Positions 1-12,088 of a DNA stretch of 64,000 nt are shown one piece after another. The position numbers were made by a program, and so were the translations under genes. The notes beneath the pieces were generated by a model. The model saw nothing but the letters and a program-made list of their open reading frames with translations, did no database searches and was not told the DNA's origin. This DNA comes from Cladobotryum mycophilum (lineage: Eukaryota > Ascomycota > Sordariomycetes > Hypocreales > Hypocreaceae), in the NCBI GenBank assembly GCA_036429605.1, contig CM071590.1, forward strand, positions 5,518,001-5,582,000, in the 5' to 3' direction. How positions within the stretch are numbered: the stretch's first letter is position 1; each line of letters starts with the position of its first letter.

Positions 1-1292
1 GAAGCTAATCTTGCCAGTATAATTTGATAACGATAGAGCCCCTGACAGCCTTTTTTGTGGGTGATGCCCCCTTGTGTGTTGTCCGTGCACCGTACTGGCT
101 GGGTAATGGAGCAATGCTAACTTTTGGGGCGAGGCCGTAAACGGCAAAGAGTCTAGGTCGGCAGTTCTTCGGGGAACCCTTTTTCTCAATCACCCTCATA
201 GATCTACAAGTACTTTAGGAGAGAAGGAAGCCATGGTATTTCGTTATTGATAACTTACTTGTAGGAAGAAGAGGGAAAGTATTAATTACCATTTAATGGT
301 CAAGCATTACATGTGTTACATGTCATTAAAAGGTAGAAGAAGGGTCTTGTACATGGTAGAGTTCTTCAGAACATGCTTCCAAGTCTAGGTCCCCGCGTAC
401 CTTGCAGGAGGCTGCCCCTGAAGGTGTCACCAAAAACTCAATTGTTCACCTACACGGCACTACGACATCCATTCACGCTTCTAGAAAGAAAAGACAGCAA
501 GATTGATTGATGGCTATTATTGTTTTTTCCACCAAGCCCGTACTCTGTAGAATGAGAGCAATTCACGACATGCTCCTCACTCTGTCTCTCTGCTTGAAAG
601 GAGCACTCAGACAGTAATGCCATCGGCGAATCACGCAGAACGATGATGCTTGTATGCACAGAGTATAAGAGAGGTACAAAGGTACTTGGTTGTACGTACC
701 TCACGCGCGCATCACAGATCTCAGAAAGCTCTCACTCTCAAAGCTCGACTCCACTGCCATCAACTCTAACTTAGAAACTTCTAACATTGATGCCCTGCTT
801 TTTCTACACTTCGTCTGCAAACCTGCTTGCTTTATTAGATAATAATTTCTTCATCCTCAAAGTCCCCTACTTTTCTGATTAGCAACGACGTCATCTGAAT
901 TATTTTCATATTATTTAATTCTCCATCTTCCTATCAAGGTCAAGCAAGTTGCTTTTCTTGTCCTGAGACCTCATCACCAACCCATCCAACCTCACCAAAA
1001 CGGGATAGCTCCAGCGGGTGACCCCGGTGACCAACGACGACCTGAGCGCTACTGCATTGAAATCGCCAAGTTATTCGACTTGGTCATTAATCAAGAGACA
1101 AGTGACGCATCGTTTGCATCGTGCAGCCAAACAGAAGTCGCATCTTCTTCTTTTTTCGTCCTATTCAAAGTCTAGCAACCTACAAGTGCAACCGAGATAA
1201 AAAAGAGTCAGGTTTCCTTCTCACCTTAACTCCGTCTGGGGAGACGACACCTCATTCACGCCCAAGGCGCGCGCATCCATCAGCCAGCCGCC
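1..1292. other. Intergenic region upstream of hsv2
   Basis: I see no supported gene here. All open frames are short (under about 85 codons) and lack recognisable protein sequence. The last few hundred bases before the hsv2 start are pyrimidine-rich, as is common in fungal promoters and 5' leaders. The left end of the window may cut through a neighbouring gene's flank. Confidence 0.5.
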
Positions 1293-2626
1293 ATGAATGT
1301 ACGGCCGCCTATAGAGTCGTCAAACCCCACCGCGGTTCTCTCAGTAGCTTTCAATAGTGATTCCAGCTGCTTTTCGGTCGGACTAGAATCTGGAATATGT
1401 GGTATGTTTTGGATGTGTCCTGCAGCATCTTCCTTGGTTTCGGCATTCTTCGGCTTACCAACATCGCTCGCCCACAGTATTTCATACCAAATCATGTCTG
1501 CTGAAAGCATCTAGAGGTAAGAGACCATGTCTTCTCATTTTGAATGCAAAAAAATAGATACTCACACGGCCTCTAGATTTCAACGCAGGTATCGGCCTTG
1601 TACGGATGATGGGAACTACCAACTACCTAGCACTTGTAGGTGGCGGCAAATCTCCCAAGTTTGCCATGAACAAGGTTCGTCTTGCTATAGGCCCTGTTTT
1701 CACATAATTCACTATCTAATTACATCCCCTAGGCCATCATTTGGGATGACATGAAGGGCAAGGTCGCCTTGGAAATAACCGCTCTCAGTGCCATTCGAGG
1801 AGTCCAGCTGGGGAGGGAACGCATCGTCATCGTCCTTCAGAACAGTGTGCGTGTTTACTCATTCGCCAAGCCTCCCGATCTGCTTCATGTCTACGAAACC
1901 GCAGACAACTATCTGGGCCTGTGCTGCATGTCGGATAAGAAGCTTGCATTCCCGGGTCGCACCGTGGGCCAGATCCAGCTCGTGGAACTAGCCACAGGCA
2001 ACGTTAGCATCATCCCGGCTCACTCATCGGCACTCAAGGCTATTCAACTCAGTCCCGATGGAGAACTGCTCGCCAGTGCCAGTGAGACGGGAACCCTGGT
2101 TCGAGTTTATTCAACCAGCAACTGTGCCAGGTTAGCAGAACTTCGTCGTGGTATTGACCCGGCTACCATATTTTCCCTCGCCTTCTCGCCCTCCGGCTCG
2201 CTGCTCGCCTGCACTTCCGATAAATCTACATTACACGTCTTCGATGTCCCTCATCCTCGAAAGCCTCCGATGCACCGCAGCCAACAGCTTGGGCCAGCCG
2301 GCTCCGAAGCAGAACCCGGGAAATGGGGTATCCTCAGCAAGATCCCGTTGATGCCTAGAGTCTTTTCCGATGTGTACTCGTTTGCTTCCGTGCCGTTTGA
2401 GGCCGGCAACGAGGGCATGATTGGGGGCATTCCTTTCTCCGAGGGAACCGTCTTGGGAACCACAAGGCCACCAAAGGGCGTCATCGGATGGATTACCGAG
2501 GACAGCATTGCTGTCATTGGAGCCGGACAAGACGCCCGATGGGAGAAATTCATCTTGGTCGATAGCGAAGATGGTAAGCGCCATTGCGTGCGAGAAGGCT
2601 GGAAGCGATACCTGGGGAATACATAG
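1293..2626 (+). CDS. hsv2: Hsv2/WIPI3-4-type PROPPIN, WD-repeat phosphoinositide-binding protein
   Basis: Four exons (1293-1401, 1478-1516, 1577-1674, 1733-2626) join without a break into 379 residues; the second exon is only 39 nt. The protein is a seven-bladed beta-propeller of the Atg18/Atg21/Hsv2 (WIPI) family. The key mark is the L-R-R-G motif at about residues 219-222, the F/LRRG signature that binds PI3P and PI(3,5)P2. It is followed by the blade sequence SLAFSPSGSLLACTSDKS. The early part carries the family pattern NYLALVGGGKSPKF. PROPPINs act at autophagosomal, endosomal and vacuolar membranes; Hsv2 members serve selective and micro-autophagy. LRRG rather than FRRG, and the short length, favour Hsv2/WIPI3-4 over Atg18. 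The gene is convergent with the ist3-like gene, with about 130 bp between stop codons. Confidence 0.9.
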
Positions 2627-2753
2627 CAAGTCGGGACTTGGATAATGCAAGAATGATTCACACGGTGCAGGTGGGATATACGGCGTTCTTTGGTAACCTC
2701 TATTAGAATGAGGATTGGATTGGATCATATCTTGTTAGCAATTTGCCATGATG

Positions 2754-3770
2754 CTAATCTTCATGACGCCGGGGCGACCGGCTTCTACTCTTGTGTCGCG
2801 ATTTTCTCTCGCGACGATCATCGTTGTCTCTCTTCCTCCTGTGTTTATCCTCCTCTGAGCCGTCATGGTCCCTCCGTCTTGTCCGCTCTCTATCTTCACC
2901 ATGCTCATCTCTCCTTTCCCGTCTTCTTTTAGAGTCTCTTGATTTATCATCATCTCCATCCCTGTGCCTTCTATGGCGGTCCCTCGAACCATCACGGTCT
3001 CTATGCCTTCTTGACTCGTGCCGGTGCTCCCCCTCTGCTGGCGCCTCATCCCTTCTTGATGGTTTGTGCCGGTCCTCATCTCTGTCATCTCGCCTTGGCC
3101 TGTGTCGATGTTCCCTATGCTTGTGTTTCTTCTCCTTCTTCTCCGCTCTCTGCCGAGCTTCCTCGACCTCTTTTTCTTCTCTTCGATCAAGAATCCCTTC
3201 ATGGGATCATCGTCATCGTGGTTTTGTATAAGCAGCGCAAGCTCCCTCTCTTCCGGCAGCATAGGTCTTGCAACCTCCTCTTCGCTGCTCTCATCTTCCG
3301 ATTCGGGTTGGCCCTCTCTCCGTCTTACGTCCTCCCAGCCAATCTTGAACTCGTCCTGGTCTTCATCGTCTCGAGCTTTATATCGGGCGTGGTCCACACG
3401 GACCAATCTACCGCTAATCTCTGCGCCGCCCAAGTTATCCACAGCCAGATCCGTGCTTCTCTGGTTTTCGTATTTGAGCCACCCGAACCCCTTTGATTTC
3501 CCGGTTTCCTTGTCGCGCACAAGCTTGAGAAATACTGGTTCGCCAAATTGAGAGAATATTGTGACTATGTCGCCTTCTGAGAGTTCATAGGGGAGACCGC
3601 CAAAGTAGATGAAAGCCGTGTCGCGGTAATCCACATGCCAGGACGCGTCTGGAGATCTGGAGTACGGTTAGCAACGGTTAAAATGGTAGCATGCCGTACT
3701 TTGTTTGCACTTACATGCCATTTTCAATTTCCTTTTTGTTGAGCGCCTGAATGGCGCGTATCTGATTCAT
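2754..3770 (-). CDS. ist3: Ist3/Snu17 (RBMX2)-like RNA-recognition-motif splicing protein, with one-base frameshift
   Basis: Exon 1 is 3770-3715 (MNQIRAIQALNKKEIENG) and exon 2 begins at 3656. A single RRM follows, with RNP2-like FIYFGGLPYE and RNP1 KGFGWLKY, then the linker RLVRVDHARYK typical of Ist3/RBMX2. Ist3 is the RRM subunit of the RES pre-mRNA retention and splicing complex on the U2 snRNP. The as-read frame stays open to 2735 but ends in an atypical tail. If one base is added to the T5 run at 3171-3175 (A5 on the coding strand), the frame shifts to an Arg/Ser/Asp/His-rich tail ending in RSRSPRRHED with a stop at 2754, the usual C-terminus of this family. I therefore place the end at 2754. 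Divergent from the dynein gene. Confidence 0.85.
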
Positions 3771-4451
3771 GTTGTAAAGCTTTTCTGTTGAGTATTGCGA
3801 TGAAACTGTTATCGGTATGCTGGCTTTGAAGTTGTCAAGTCATACATGGTTGTCGATACGCTATCAAGATCTCGGCTTGGATGGATGGACCTTTAGGAGC
3901 CCTGCAGCTACCCTTGAAGAAAAGATTGGCAGCCACTGTCACAGGCAATTCTTAGCTGTGATAGAGGGGCTTCAGAGGGCCCCATAATATGCCTCCAGCG
4001 CCTTGATTAGCGCTTTGCCTAGCGTCTGAACAACGCAACTGCACCGCCGGGTCAACTTCCGGACCGATAATCCTTGCTCAGGCTTCCTGTACCGCATCTC
4101 TGGGCCTGTTTGGCCCCCTGGTTCAGTCGTTTGATGAGGGACGAAATAGTGAGGACATCTTGCCACTGGACCTTGGAGTAGGGACCAACACTGAGACATT
4201 GACAAACTGGTCCCCCTCAACGCCTTTTTGTGTTTCGTTTCCTATCGCCGCACCATTTCCCTAGCAAGATGCTTATACGACATCCTTAGAGCTCACCTCC
4301 GCCCGAAACGACTTCAACGCGCACGCAACTTCCACCTTTTGTTGGTCCTGTGATTCTAAGAACGCGTGGGAAGCAAACACCTATGATTTGGGCGGCTGGA
4401 TATTAAGCTGTTTCTTTCGCCGACCGGGTGATTTACAGTCAGCAGGGCAGA
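3771..4451. promoter_or_regulatory. Shared divergent promoter region, ist3-like / dynein light intermediate chain
   Basis: About 680 bp separate the two divergently read start codons. No coding sequence is supported. It must hold the promoters and 5' leaders of both genes, but I cannot point to specific factor sites. Confidence 0.5.
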
Positions 4452-6323
4452 ATGAACAGGATATCGACCTACACGAGCACTTCAGGGGATGGAGAGGGGC
4501 GCAATGGCGAGCAAAAGCGAAATTTATGGACCTCTATGTTAGAGTCGGTCGCTAGCGGCAAACGGTTACCAGAGAAGAATCTCCTTGTGATGGGTACGCA
4601 TGTTGTTGTTGAGCTAGGATTGGGGAGGAAAACAGCTAACCCCGTTGCTTAGGAGGGACCCCCGAACTGCAGCGAGAGTTCCTCGATTCGCTATCCGGTC
4701 CTGAAGCTCGACGCAACTTCGATCGGCAAAAGGTGCCGCCGATGGCGAACAACTTTGCTTTAGGATACACTTATTATGATGTTCTTGACGCCGATCAAGA
4801 TGGTTCGTCCTATATTTCCCTTCGCCGACTGATCGAACGGGAGGGGCTAATTCGATACAGACACCCTTGCTCGAGTTTCTCTCTACTTGCTATCTCACCC
4901 CTCCGGCGAATTCGCCTCGCTTGTCGCTCCGTTGCTTACTCCCGAAACGATACCAAACTCTGCGGCGGTGATACTACTAGACTGGTCGCAACCACACCTG
5001 TGGCTTCGTCAAATATGGACATGGGTTCAGGTTTTCCAGCAAGTGCTGCGACACACTACCTCCGAAGCGCGCGGAGAGATGGAGGAGGTCATGGACAATT
5101 GGAAAGAGAGGGGTAGAGGAGGCTCCTCTGTCAATCTGGACGGGACACCGTCAGCAACAGCCACAAGCGGGGATAGTAACGGCTCATTGCCCCTCGGCCC
5201 AGGAGAGTGGACTGAGCCTCTTGGACTACCCCTGTGTGTAGTATGCCAGAATGTGAGATTCGTCGCCTGCAGTCCACTGTTGCACTTATTAACGTTTTTC
5301 AGGCTCAAAAAATCGACTTCCTTGAAAAGAGCAAAGGGTGGAAAGAACCAGACTTTGACGCAGTCCTCCAGAATCTCCGAACCGTTCTATTACGGCGTAT
5401 GTATAGCTCATGTGCACCTCTAGCCTCCTGCTGACTTTTTCTAGATGGTGCCTCCCTCATATATACATCACAAAACACACCTTCTCAACTCCCTATTCTT
5501 ATCCATTCAACCCTAGGCGTTACCTCTCTCCTTAAACGAACACCTTTGAAACATAACGTTATCGACCGAGACAAGATTGTGGTACCACCCAACTGGGATT
5601 CATGGGGGAAAATTCGTGTCCTGGGAGGTTCATTCGATGCTGAGAAAGTGTCCGAGTATTGGAGTGAGGATATCAAGTTACCCCTCGGCACAGCGCCTCC
5701 CACCTTGGAAAGACCCGAACCAGAGGACGAATATGAAAAGTTTAAACCACAGGAGCCTCTCCATGTTGAGAGTGCCATTGCGCTATATGAAGACTGGTGC
5801 AGAGATCCAAATAGTGGCGGACTTGCCGTTGTTGAGAGCGCAATGAATAGTGGGACAGGTGTTGCGATAAACAGCGAGGGCACGCAGGATTTCCTGGAGC
5901 GACAACTCAAGATTCTAGAGGCCTTTAAAGCAAAAGGTTCCGATAAGGCAGTGGAGAGCACATTCAACGCCGCAGCTAGGAAACAGGATGTGGTTGAGGA
6001 GAAAACTGTCAATGACCATATCGGTCCGGTGCAGTTCAACATGGGCGGCATTCAGGTCGATGCCGATGACATGCTACAACGGCTTAAGGTGAGCCCTACC
6101 GAAGTGGAATGATGTGTATACAGGCACAAAAGAAAGAAGAAGAAGAAATATGCTAACGGCGAGTTAGGACCGTAACGCACACATCGCAGCTGATACCCCG
6201 TCGCCCGCGGAAGAAAACGCGGTGGGCAACATGGCCAAGGAATTTGATAATGAGCAACTGCAGAGCTTCTTCTCCGGTTTGATGAACAGAACGGCTGGGG
6301 CTGCTGATAGTGCACGCTCATAA
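4452..6323 (+). CDS. Dynein light intermediate chain
   Basis: Six exons (4452-4593, 4653-4802, 4861-5252, 5303-5396, 5445-6088, 6168-6323) give 525 residues with no frame break. Order of parts: a short N-terminus, the degenerate P-loop strand LLVMGGTPELQREFLDSL, the Ras-like fold with ALGYTYYDVLD and AAVILLDWSQPHLWLRQ, then RDKIVVPPNWDSWGKIRVL and a C-terminal helical tail (QLQSFFSGLMNR). The family binds the dynein heavy chain and couples cargo adaptors through its C-terminal helix. The P-loop lacks the GKT/S residues of a working nucleotide site; this is my reading of the sequence, and fungal members often show it. The start was chosen at the first ATG that keeps the family N-terminus. Introns are 48-79 bp. 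Confidence 0.9.
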
Positions 6324-6811
6324 AAGGCCTTCTTCCCCCCTCTTTTTTTTTCCTCACTCAGAACTGAATATTAAGAGAAGAAGAAAAAACCCACCACGAG
6401 CCCTTCTGAAAGAAAAAGAAAGAAAAAGAAAAAGTATTTATATGATAATGGAGAGATGGGGCTTGTCCACTCGTTTGCATATTCCGGGGTATGAAAACGC
6501 AAGGTAGAAAAAAGTATGAATTGGCTGGGGGTGTGGATGGGCGGGAGGCACTTGTAGATTAGATACCCTTGATGAAGAAAAGGAAAAAAGACATTTACAA
6601 AGCTCCTTTATTTATTTTTCGGTAGATGAGGTGTACAAGCAGATGTATATTTGCGTTTGTAACTTGTAGTTTCGAACATTTGATGAGGAACTATACAACT
6701 TGACTACACGGACAAATCCCAAGGTAGCCATTCTATCCTGCTAGACATTTGAAAAAAATAAATAAACCATTCCCATTCAATATCAAAAGAACCCTCCCAA
6801 ATTTGGCAGTC
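6324..6811. other. Convergent intergenic spacer
   Basis: About 490 bp between the stop codons of the dynein gene (+) and the DUF255 gene (-). It contains A-rich low-complexity stretches near 6385-6435 and presumably the two 3' UTRs and polyadenylation sites. I see no gene. Confidence 0.5.
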
Positions 6812-9118
6812 TCATGCCTTTTGTCTCGTCGCTTTGTACTTGACCTCCACCCCTCTACTCTCCACGCCCAATCTCGCAGCAACGACACCGCCCAAGAGAC
6901 CAGGGAACAACCACGGATGCTGCAGCATTTCCACCTCGAATGCGTTGATAGTCTCGCGCGCCAAGGACGTGAACTTATCGTCGCCGAGGAGATGGCCAAG
7001 TCGGAACAAGTTTGATACGGAGACGCCGTTGGTGGATGGCAGGGAGGTGTCCATGCCGTCTTTAAGACGCAAGATGGTGTGCGGAGATGATTCTGTTGTG
7101 GAGTAGAATGCGCCTGCGGAGTCGTAGAATAACGTGTTCTGGGACTCTATGCGGTGTCAGTGCTGAATGGGGGCCATGGTCTGATCAGGGGGTAAACTTA
7201 CTTTGCAGGCTGTCGGCGAATTCCAGGTACGTCTCGTCGCCAACAGCAGTAAAGAGCTCCAGAAGACCAGAAATCAGGTACGCGTAGTCATCAGCAAAGC
7301 CCCCAACGTCCCTCTTTCCATTACTCCATATCCGGTAAAGGACCTTGTTCCTCTCATCCCACAGCTTCTCCTTGATGAAGCTCACGGTTCTCTTAGCCAC
7401 GTTCAAGTATTTCTTGCTCTTCTCGGGCTTCAACGCCTTTAGAGCGATTGATGTGCGAGCTAGTGAAGCCACAGCCAGTCCGGACCAGCCTGTTATGACC
7501 TTGTTATCAATTTCCGGCCTTACGCGCTCCCTTTCTCTCCGCCTTTTGAGTTCCTCTTTGGCGATTTTGATGTATTGTTGCACAGTGTCGGTGGGAATGC
7601 TAAATTGTTTGCTGAGCTCTTCCGGGGTTTTCTTGACTCTCACTATGTTTTGGTTGATAAAGTCATCGTTCGGATCATGGTTCTCGTCTACGTTGCCATC
7701 TTCCAGAATTCCCCAATAGGCGGCCACCACAGGACTAATGTGCTTGTCTGTCGCATCGACAACAGAGTCAAACTCTCGCCGAGTCCACAAATAATAAGCA
7801 CCTTCCCTCATATCACCATCGCCCCGTTTGGTGTATGAGTCGGCCGCTTCTGATGAGACAAAGCCTCCTTCCGCAAGGGCGATTGGGGGTGAGGATAAAT
7901 ATTCCGCAAGTTCAATAACAACATCATAAAACTCGCTGCCCTCTTTTTCGCCACTTAGACGCCAGGCATCCAGGTACAATGAAAGTAGGGAGGCATTGTC
8001 GACAACCAGCTTTTCGAAATTAGGAATACTCCAGTCTGGTGTGACAGAGCAACGTGCAAAACCAGTTTCCCCTATGTGATCGTGCAGAGCTCCATCTCGG
8101 ATCTTCCGCAGAGTTTCCAAGGCCATTTCTACGGCATGCTTACACTCGGCCTCACCCACAACATCCTGTACCGCACTAGGAAAGGTTTGTAGGTTGAGCA
8201 AAAAGCTCAGCTTCGGTGGAGTCAAGAACTTGGGAGCCAAACCAAACCCTCCATAGAGAGGGTCAAAGGTACCGGCGATGTGTGTGTAAGCCTCTTCCAG
8301 CTGGTCCAAGTCCAAGTCACTAGACACGGCCGAGCTCTTGGTTTGGATCTCTGCATGTGGAGTGGGCGCCGGTGTGGCCCAGCCGGCGGGCGCAATTTGT
8401 TGTGATTGTACAATACTCCTGGTTCCTAGTGTTCCCTCTGCCGCAAACTCACGCAGCTGAGCCAGGACTTCTGTTGCCTCCTTTCGGCATCTAGCCTGCT
8501 GGTCTTTCCAGATGTCGTTCACCTTCCTGAGTATGACAAGGAAGTCGAGCGGCTCATCCCCGTTCTCCTCGCTAGTTCGCCTTGTCGAGCTTGGTCCTGG
8601 CCAGTAGGTACCACCAAATACAGGCTCCAGCTGGGGAGTTAGGAAGAGGTTCAAGGGCCATCCTCCAGAGTTGCTAACAGCCTGTACGTAATTCATGTAA
8701 ATGGTATCGATGTCAGGGCGCGCCTCGCGGTCGACGATGACGGGGATAAAGGCTTCGTTGATGATAGCGGCACATTCGGGGTTGGAGAAGGATTCTTGGC
8801 ACATAAGACGAGAGACTTTCTTGTTAGTTGAAGACTACAAGTTCAAAACATGGGCGTTGGCTTACAGTGGCAGGCCTTGTACCCAATGTGTAAGTAAATC
8901 AACTTGTTTTCTTTTGTAGCTCGTTCGATGCTCTCATTATCCAGCAGCTGCCACGCTACCAAGCTCTCCCCATGACTTCTAGTGAAGGGTGTTGTGCTTC
9001 CCTTGGCCCGGTTCTGTAGCGGCGGCAGTTGAGATTCGACGATGCCTTTATCGCCGCCTTCTGTAAGCACGGCCGACTTCATGGCAGCAGCCGACGCGGT
9101 CAGCTCTGAGACGACCAT
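6812..9118 (-). CDS. SPATA20/YyaL-like protein: DUF255 thioredoxin-like domain plus six-hairpin glycosidase-like domain
   Basis: Three exons (9118-8866, 8815-7202, 7146-6812) give 733 residues. The N-terminal part has LQNRAKGSTTPFTRSHGESLVAWQ, then the thioredoxin-like strand LIYLHIGYKACH and SFSNPECAAIINEAFIPVIVD, GGWPLNLFLTP and EPVFGGTYWP, all classic for DUF255 (SPATA20, bacterial YyaL). The rest matches the alpha/alpha-barrel part (GGFGLAPKF, NGVSVSNLFRLGHLL). The family's biochemical role is not settled. Odd point: with the only splice site that fits, the thioredoxin C-x-x-C site reads C83-H-F-S86, so the second Cys is Ser. The frame is open upstream of 9118 with no strong alternative start; a longer N-terminus cannot be excluded. 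Confidence 0.85.
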
Positions 9119-10654
9119 ATTGATGGGTGCTTGGGCGCAAATATGTGTCGATGGTGATGACCAGTTGACTGACTCGCGAACTTTGGGGTAATAAGTTGCC
9201 GCAAAAAGCTGGTGCAGGCGCGAGAAGACTGAAGGATAGATTTGAATATATGGTGATTGAGATGTGGTGGTACAAACAAACAAAACAAAAAATGGTTCCG
9301 TAAATCCTATTTCGTATACTTTGGATCCGCACAATGATAACACCAGCAAGATGACAAAAATGTGATGGCGACGTTAGGAGGAACGTTTTGGTGTCATACA
9401 AAAAGTTGGAGTCCAAGTGACGGAACCTTCTGTAGCATCCACCCCGCCGAGGGGTTCCTTCCATACAGGAAGGAAAACAGGGGGTCGTTATCGTTATCGC
9501 GAGGGGCTGACCAAAACCAACATAACTAATTAGTAGTGCTACCCTAAACGAAGGCTTTTTGGCACTCAAATACACTAAAGAAGGGTTAAACATGTGATGT
9601 TGAAGCAAATAGACATTTTATTGTTTATCGGCGGTATGGATAAGATGCCCTTTGTTGGGTAGTAGTTTCAGTATTGTTAACTCTATTCTACACTCGTTAT
9701 GTATTGTGTTGGTAAACTGGTTGGAATATAATTATTGTTACCTAGTAATATCAGCCAGAATCAGTGCAACCTAACCCATATAGACAAGTCAGACTAGAAT
9801 GTCGGCAGTTGAAGACTGGTTCGCAAACAATCAAACGTCGATGAATCAATATCGTATATGCGGACATGATTTATCCATCTCATAAATGTTGAAATGGAAA
9901 TTCATCATGATGCAACCTGGTAGTTGAATCGGAAATATCCGCATCGTGCATGCAGGACGATCATGTGACGAACGAAGAGTTCTTCAAGAGTCTCGAACGT
10001 GTCAATACGTGCATGTTGCCATCCCAACAAGTTACTTTGATGAACCGTAGTATCTATCTAGGTAGTATGTTTGAACCGTCGGAATTCTCCTATATTACGT
10101 GCACACATTTCATAAATAGTCTACCATGCAAACAATAACATGTTGTCGGATATTCCTCGGATTCACCAGCTGACTGTATCACGTCCTGTAGTCTAGGTAC
10201 TATATGCACTATATGCACTGTGACAAACAAAGTGCCAAGTCAAGACAAATCACAGAGTGTGTCGTGATGATGACGATGTATGCAAGACAATAAAGCCGAA
10301 ACTTGTCAGAAAATGGCTGGGGCCAGGCAGGGCTGCTTTGGACCTGCTGGACATGCTTGAACCAGCCTGGGCATCCCAGTGAACTGGAGCGCGCCTCGCC
10401 CATCAAAGTAGGCATAGCGTCTAGGCGCTAATGCAGCTGCCTATCGATAACCGAAACCCTGAACGGTCCCTAAAGTTATGGATGGACGAGTCGCGCAACA
10501 GTGCCTACAGCGGTCCTCCAGCTCCCAAGCTCCATGTACTCCGTTCAGAACCTTTAATTACCTTATACCCTGCTGCATCACACCCATCGCTTTCTGTTTT
10601 GTCTCTTTCATCTTCCTCATCCCCCATCGCTGGGCGGTCTCCTATCTATGCATC
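9119..10654. other. Divergent intergenic region, DUF255 gene / atg29
   Basis: About 1.5 kb between divergent genes. The short open frames (around 60-70 codons) have no recognisable sequence. The stretch just upstream of atg29 (10560-10650) is pyrimidine-rich. I see no RNA gene or repeat. Confidence 0.5.
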
Positions 10655-12088
10655 ATGGCGGAACCTACCTGTACATACACTATATTCGTCAGAGTCCCCA
10701 TACCGCGGGGAACATTCGTCGACCCGCCCACGGTATGTTGACATGTGAAGCTTGTCTCGTCATCTTCACCAGCACTAACACGGTTGTTCTCTGTTCTAGA
10801 TCAGCTGGGACTTGGCCAAAGACGAAGCCTTGTGGAAGATCTTGTCTGGAGCGGCGCAAAAGGAGATTGACTGTAAGCTGAACCCATTCCGAATCTGAAC
10901 GAAACTGACGAATTGCCAGGGAATCTGGTGTACGTTTGATGATACATTCTCACGAGCTCCATGCTGACGCTGTCCAGAGCCGATCGCTTCGAAGTTCCAG
11001 TCGACTTTTTGGTTCAACAGGTAGCCTACCTTACCGAACGACATGCATCCCAGGTTCGAGCCCAAGTTCGAAAAGCAACCGCAGCTGCCAAGGGCTCCGC
11101 TGCCCCATCACCGATACCAGGCTCAGAGTCGGCTGGGGTAGGCAATCTACGAACTGCATCGGCTCTATCTATACGTCGCGATTCACCTATGCCCCGAAAC
11201 GAAGGCTCTGCCATGGGTGCTGCTGTGACCGCATCATCCCGACCGACAATATCGAGAAACACTTCGGCCAATACAGCGGTCCTAAGAGAGACCGGCGCGT
11301 CGTCCCCGAAGATAGGTAGCCGACCAGGCACCCGGCCTACTGATCCGTCTAGGAGAAAGAGGCTGTCGTCATTACCAATCGCATCACCGGCTGCCAAGTC
11401 GCCAGAAATTCCACCCGAAGGCGATCCGGATGGTCTCACGTCGCCAGATCCCGCTGATTTGAGTTCAGTGTCATCTGATGATGACGACGACTCCGTTCCA
11501 GCCGAATCACGCATCATTCGCCGGCCGCCCCGGTTTCAGCAGCCAGATACTGGCTATCGAGACGATGAAGATGAGGAATCCGAGCCTGCATTCCAGCCGT
11601 ACAAGGCTCCTCGATCAAGTGATACATCATCTCACGACTTGGCATCTACCTTGAGGGGGATAGTCGTAGTGGGCAAAGGCGGAATGCAAGGAATTCTGGA
11701 AAGGATCCAATTCATTACTCCCAAACATCTGATTCATCAGCCGGCTCCCCCGCATTGGTATCGCGGCCGGGCAAGTCACGAGAGCAACGAAGCACAGGTC
11801 CTCTATCTCCACGTCGCACGTCTGAGTTGTCTGGTAACCGGAGCTCACGGGATAATGGCAGTGACGGTACCCCCAGCATGGGGAGCAGTTTTAGTGACCT
11901 TGACGGTATGATCTGATGCTTTGAGTTGCCATTCACAAGCTGATAATTTTGTAGATACATCAGTGACGCAGTCAGCATTGGAAGAAGCCTTAGCCAGCCA
12001 GCTCAAGGGAGGAGCTGCAAGTCGCTTCAGCAGCAGCATCAGCCAGGCGTTTCGGATGAGTCGTTACAATCCCGGCTCTTACCAATGA
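10655..12088 (+). CDS. atg29: Autophagy-related protein Atg29, with one-base frameshift
   Basis: Exons 10655-10732, 10800-10872, 10920-10929, 10978-11905 and 11955-12088. The N-terminus has the Atg29 pattern: YTIFVRVPIPRGTFVDPP, then ISWDLAKDEALWKILSG, a join giving W-N-L-V-A-D-R-F-E-V, and YLTERHASQVRAQVRK. Atg29 works with Atg17 and Atg31 in the scaffold that builds the pre-autophagosomal structure. A long Ser/Pro-rich disordered part follows. The C-terminal block SQTSDSSAGSPALVSRPGK and the end GTPSMGSSFSDLD are typical but lie in another frame. One extra G in the G5 run at 11655-11659 restores a single frame of about 407 residues. The third exon is only 10 nt and is needed to keep the WxLVADRF core. 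Confidence 0.85.
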
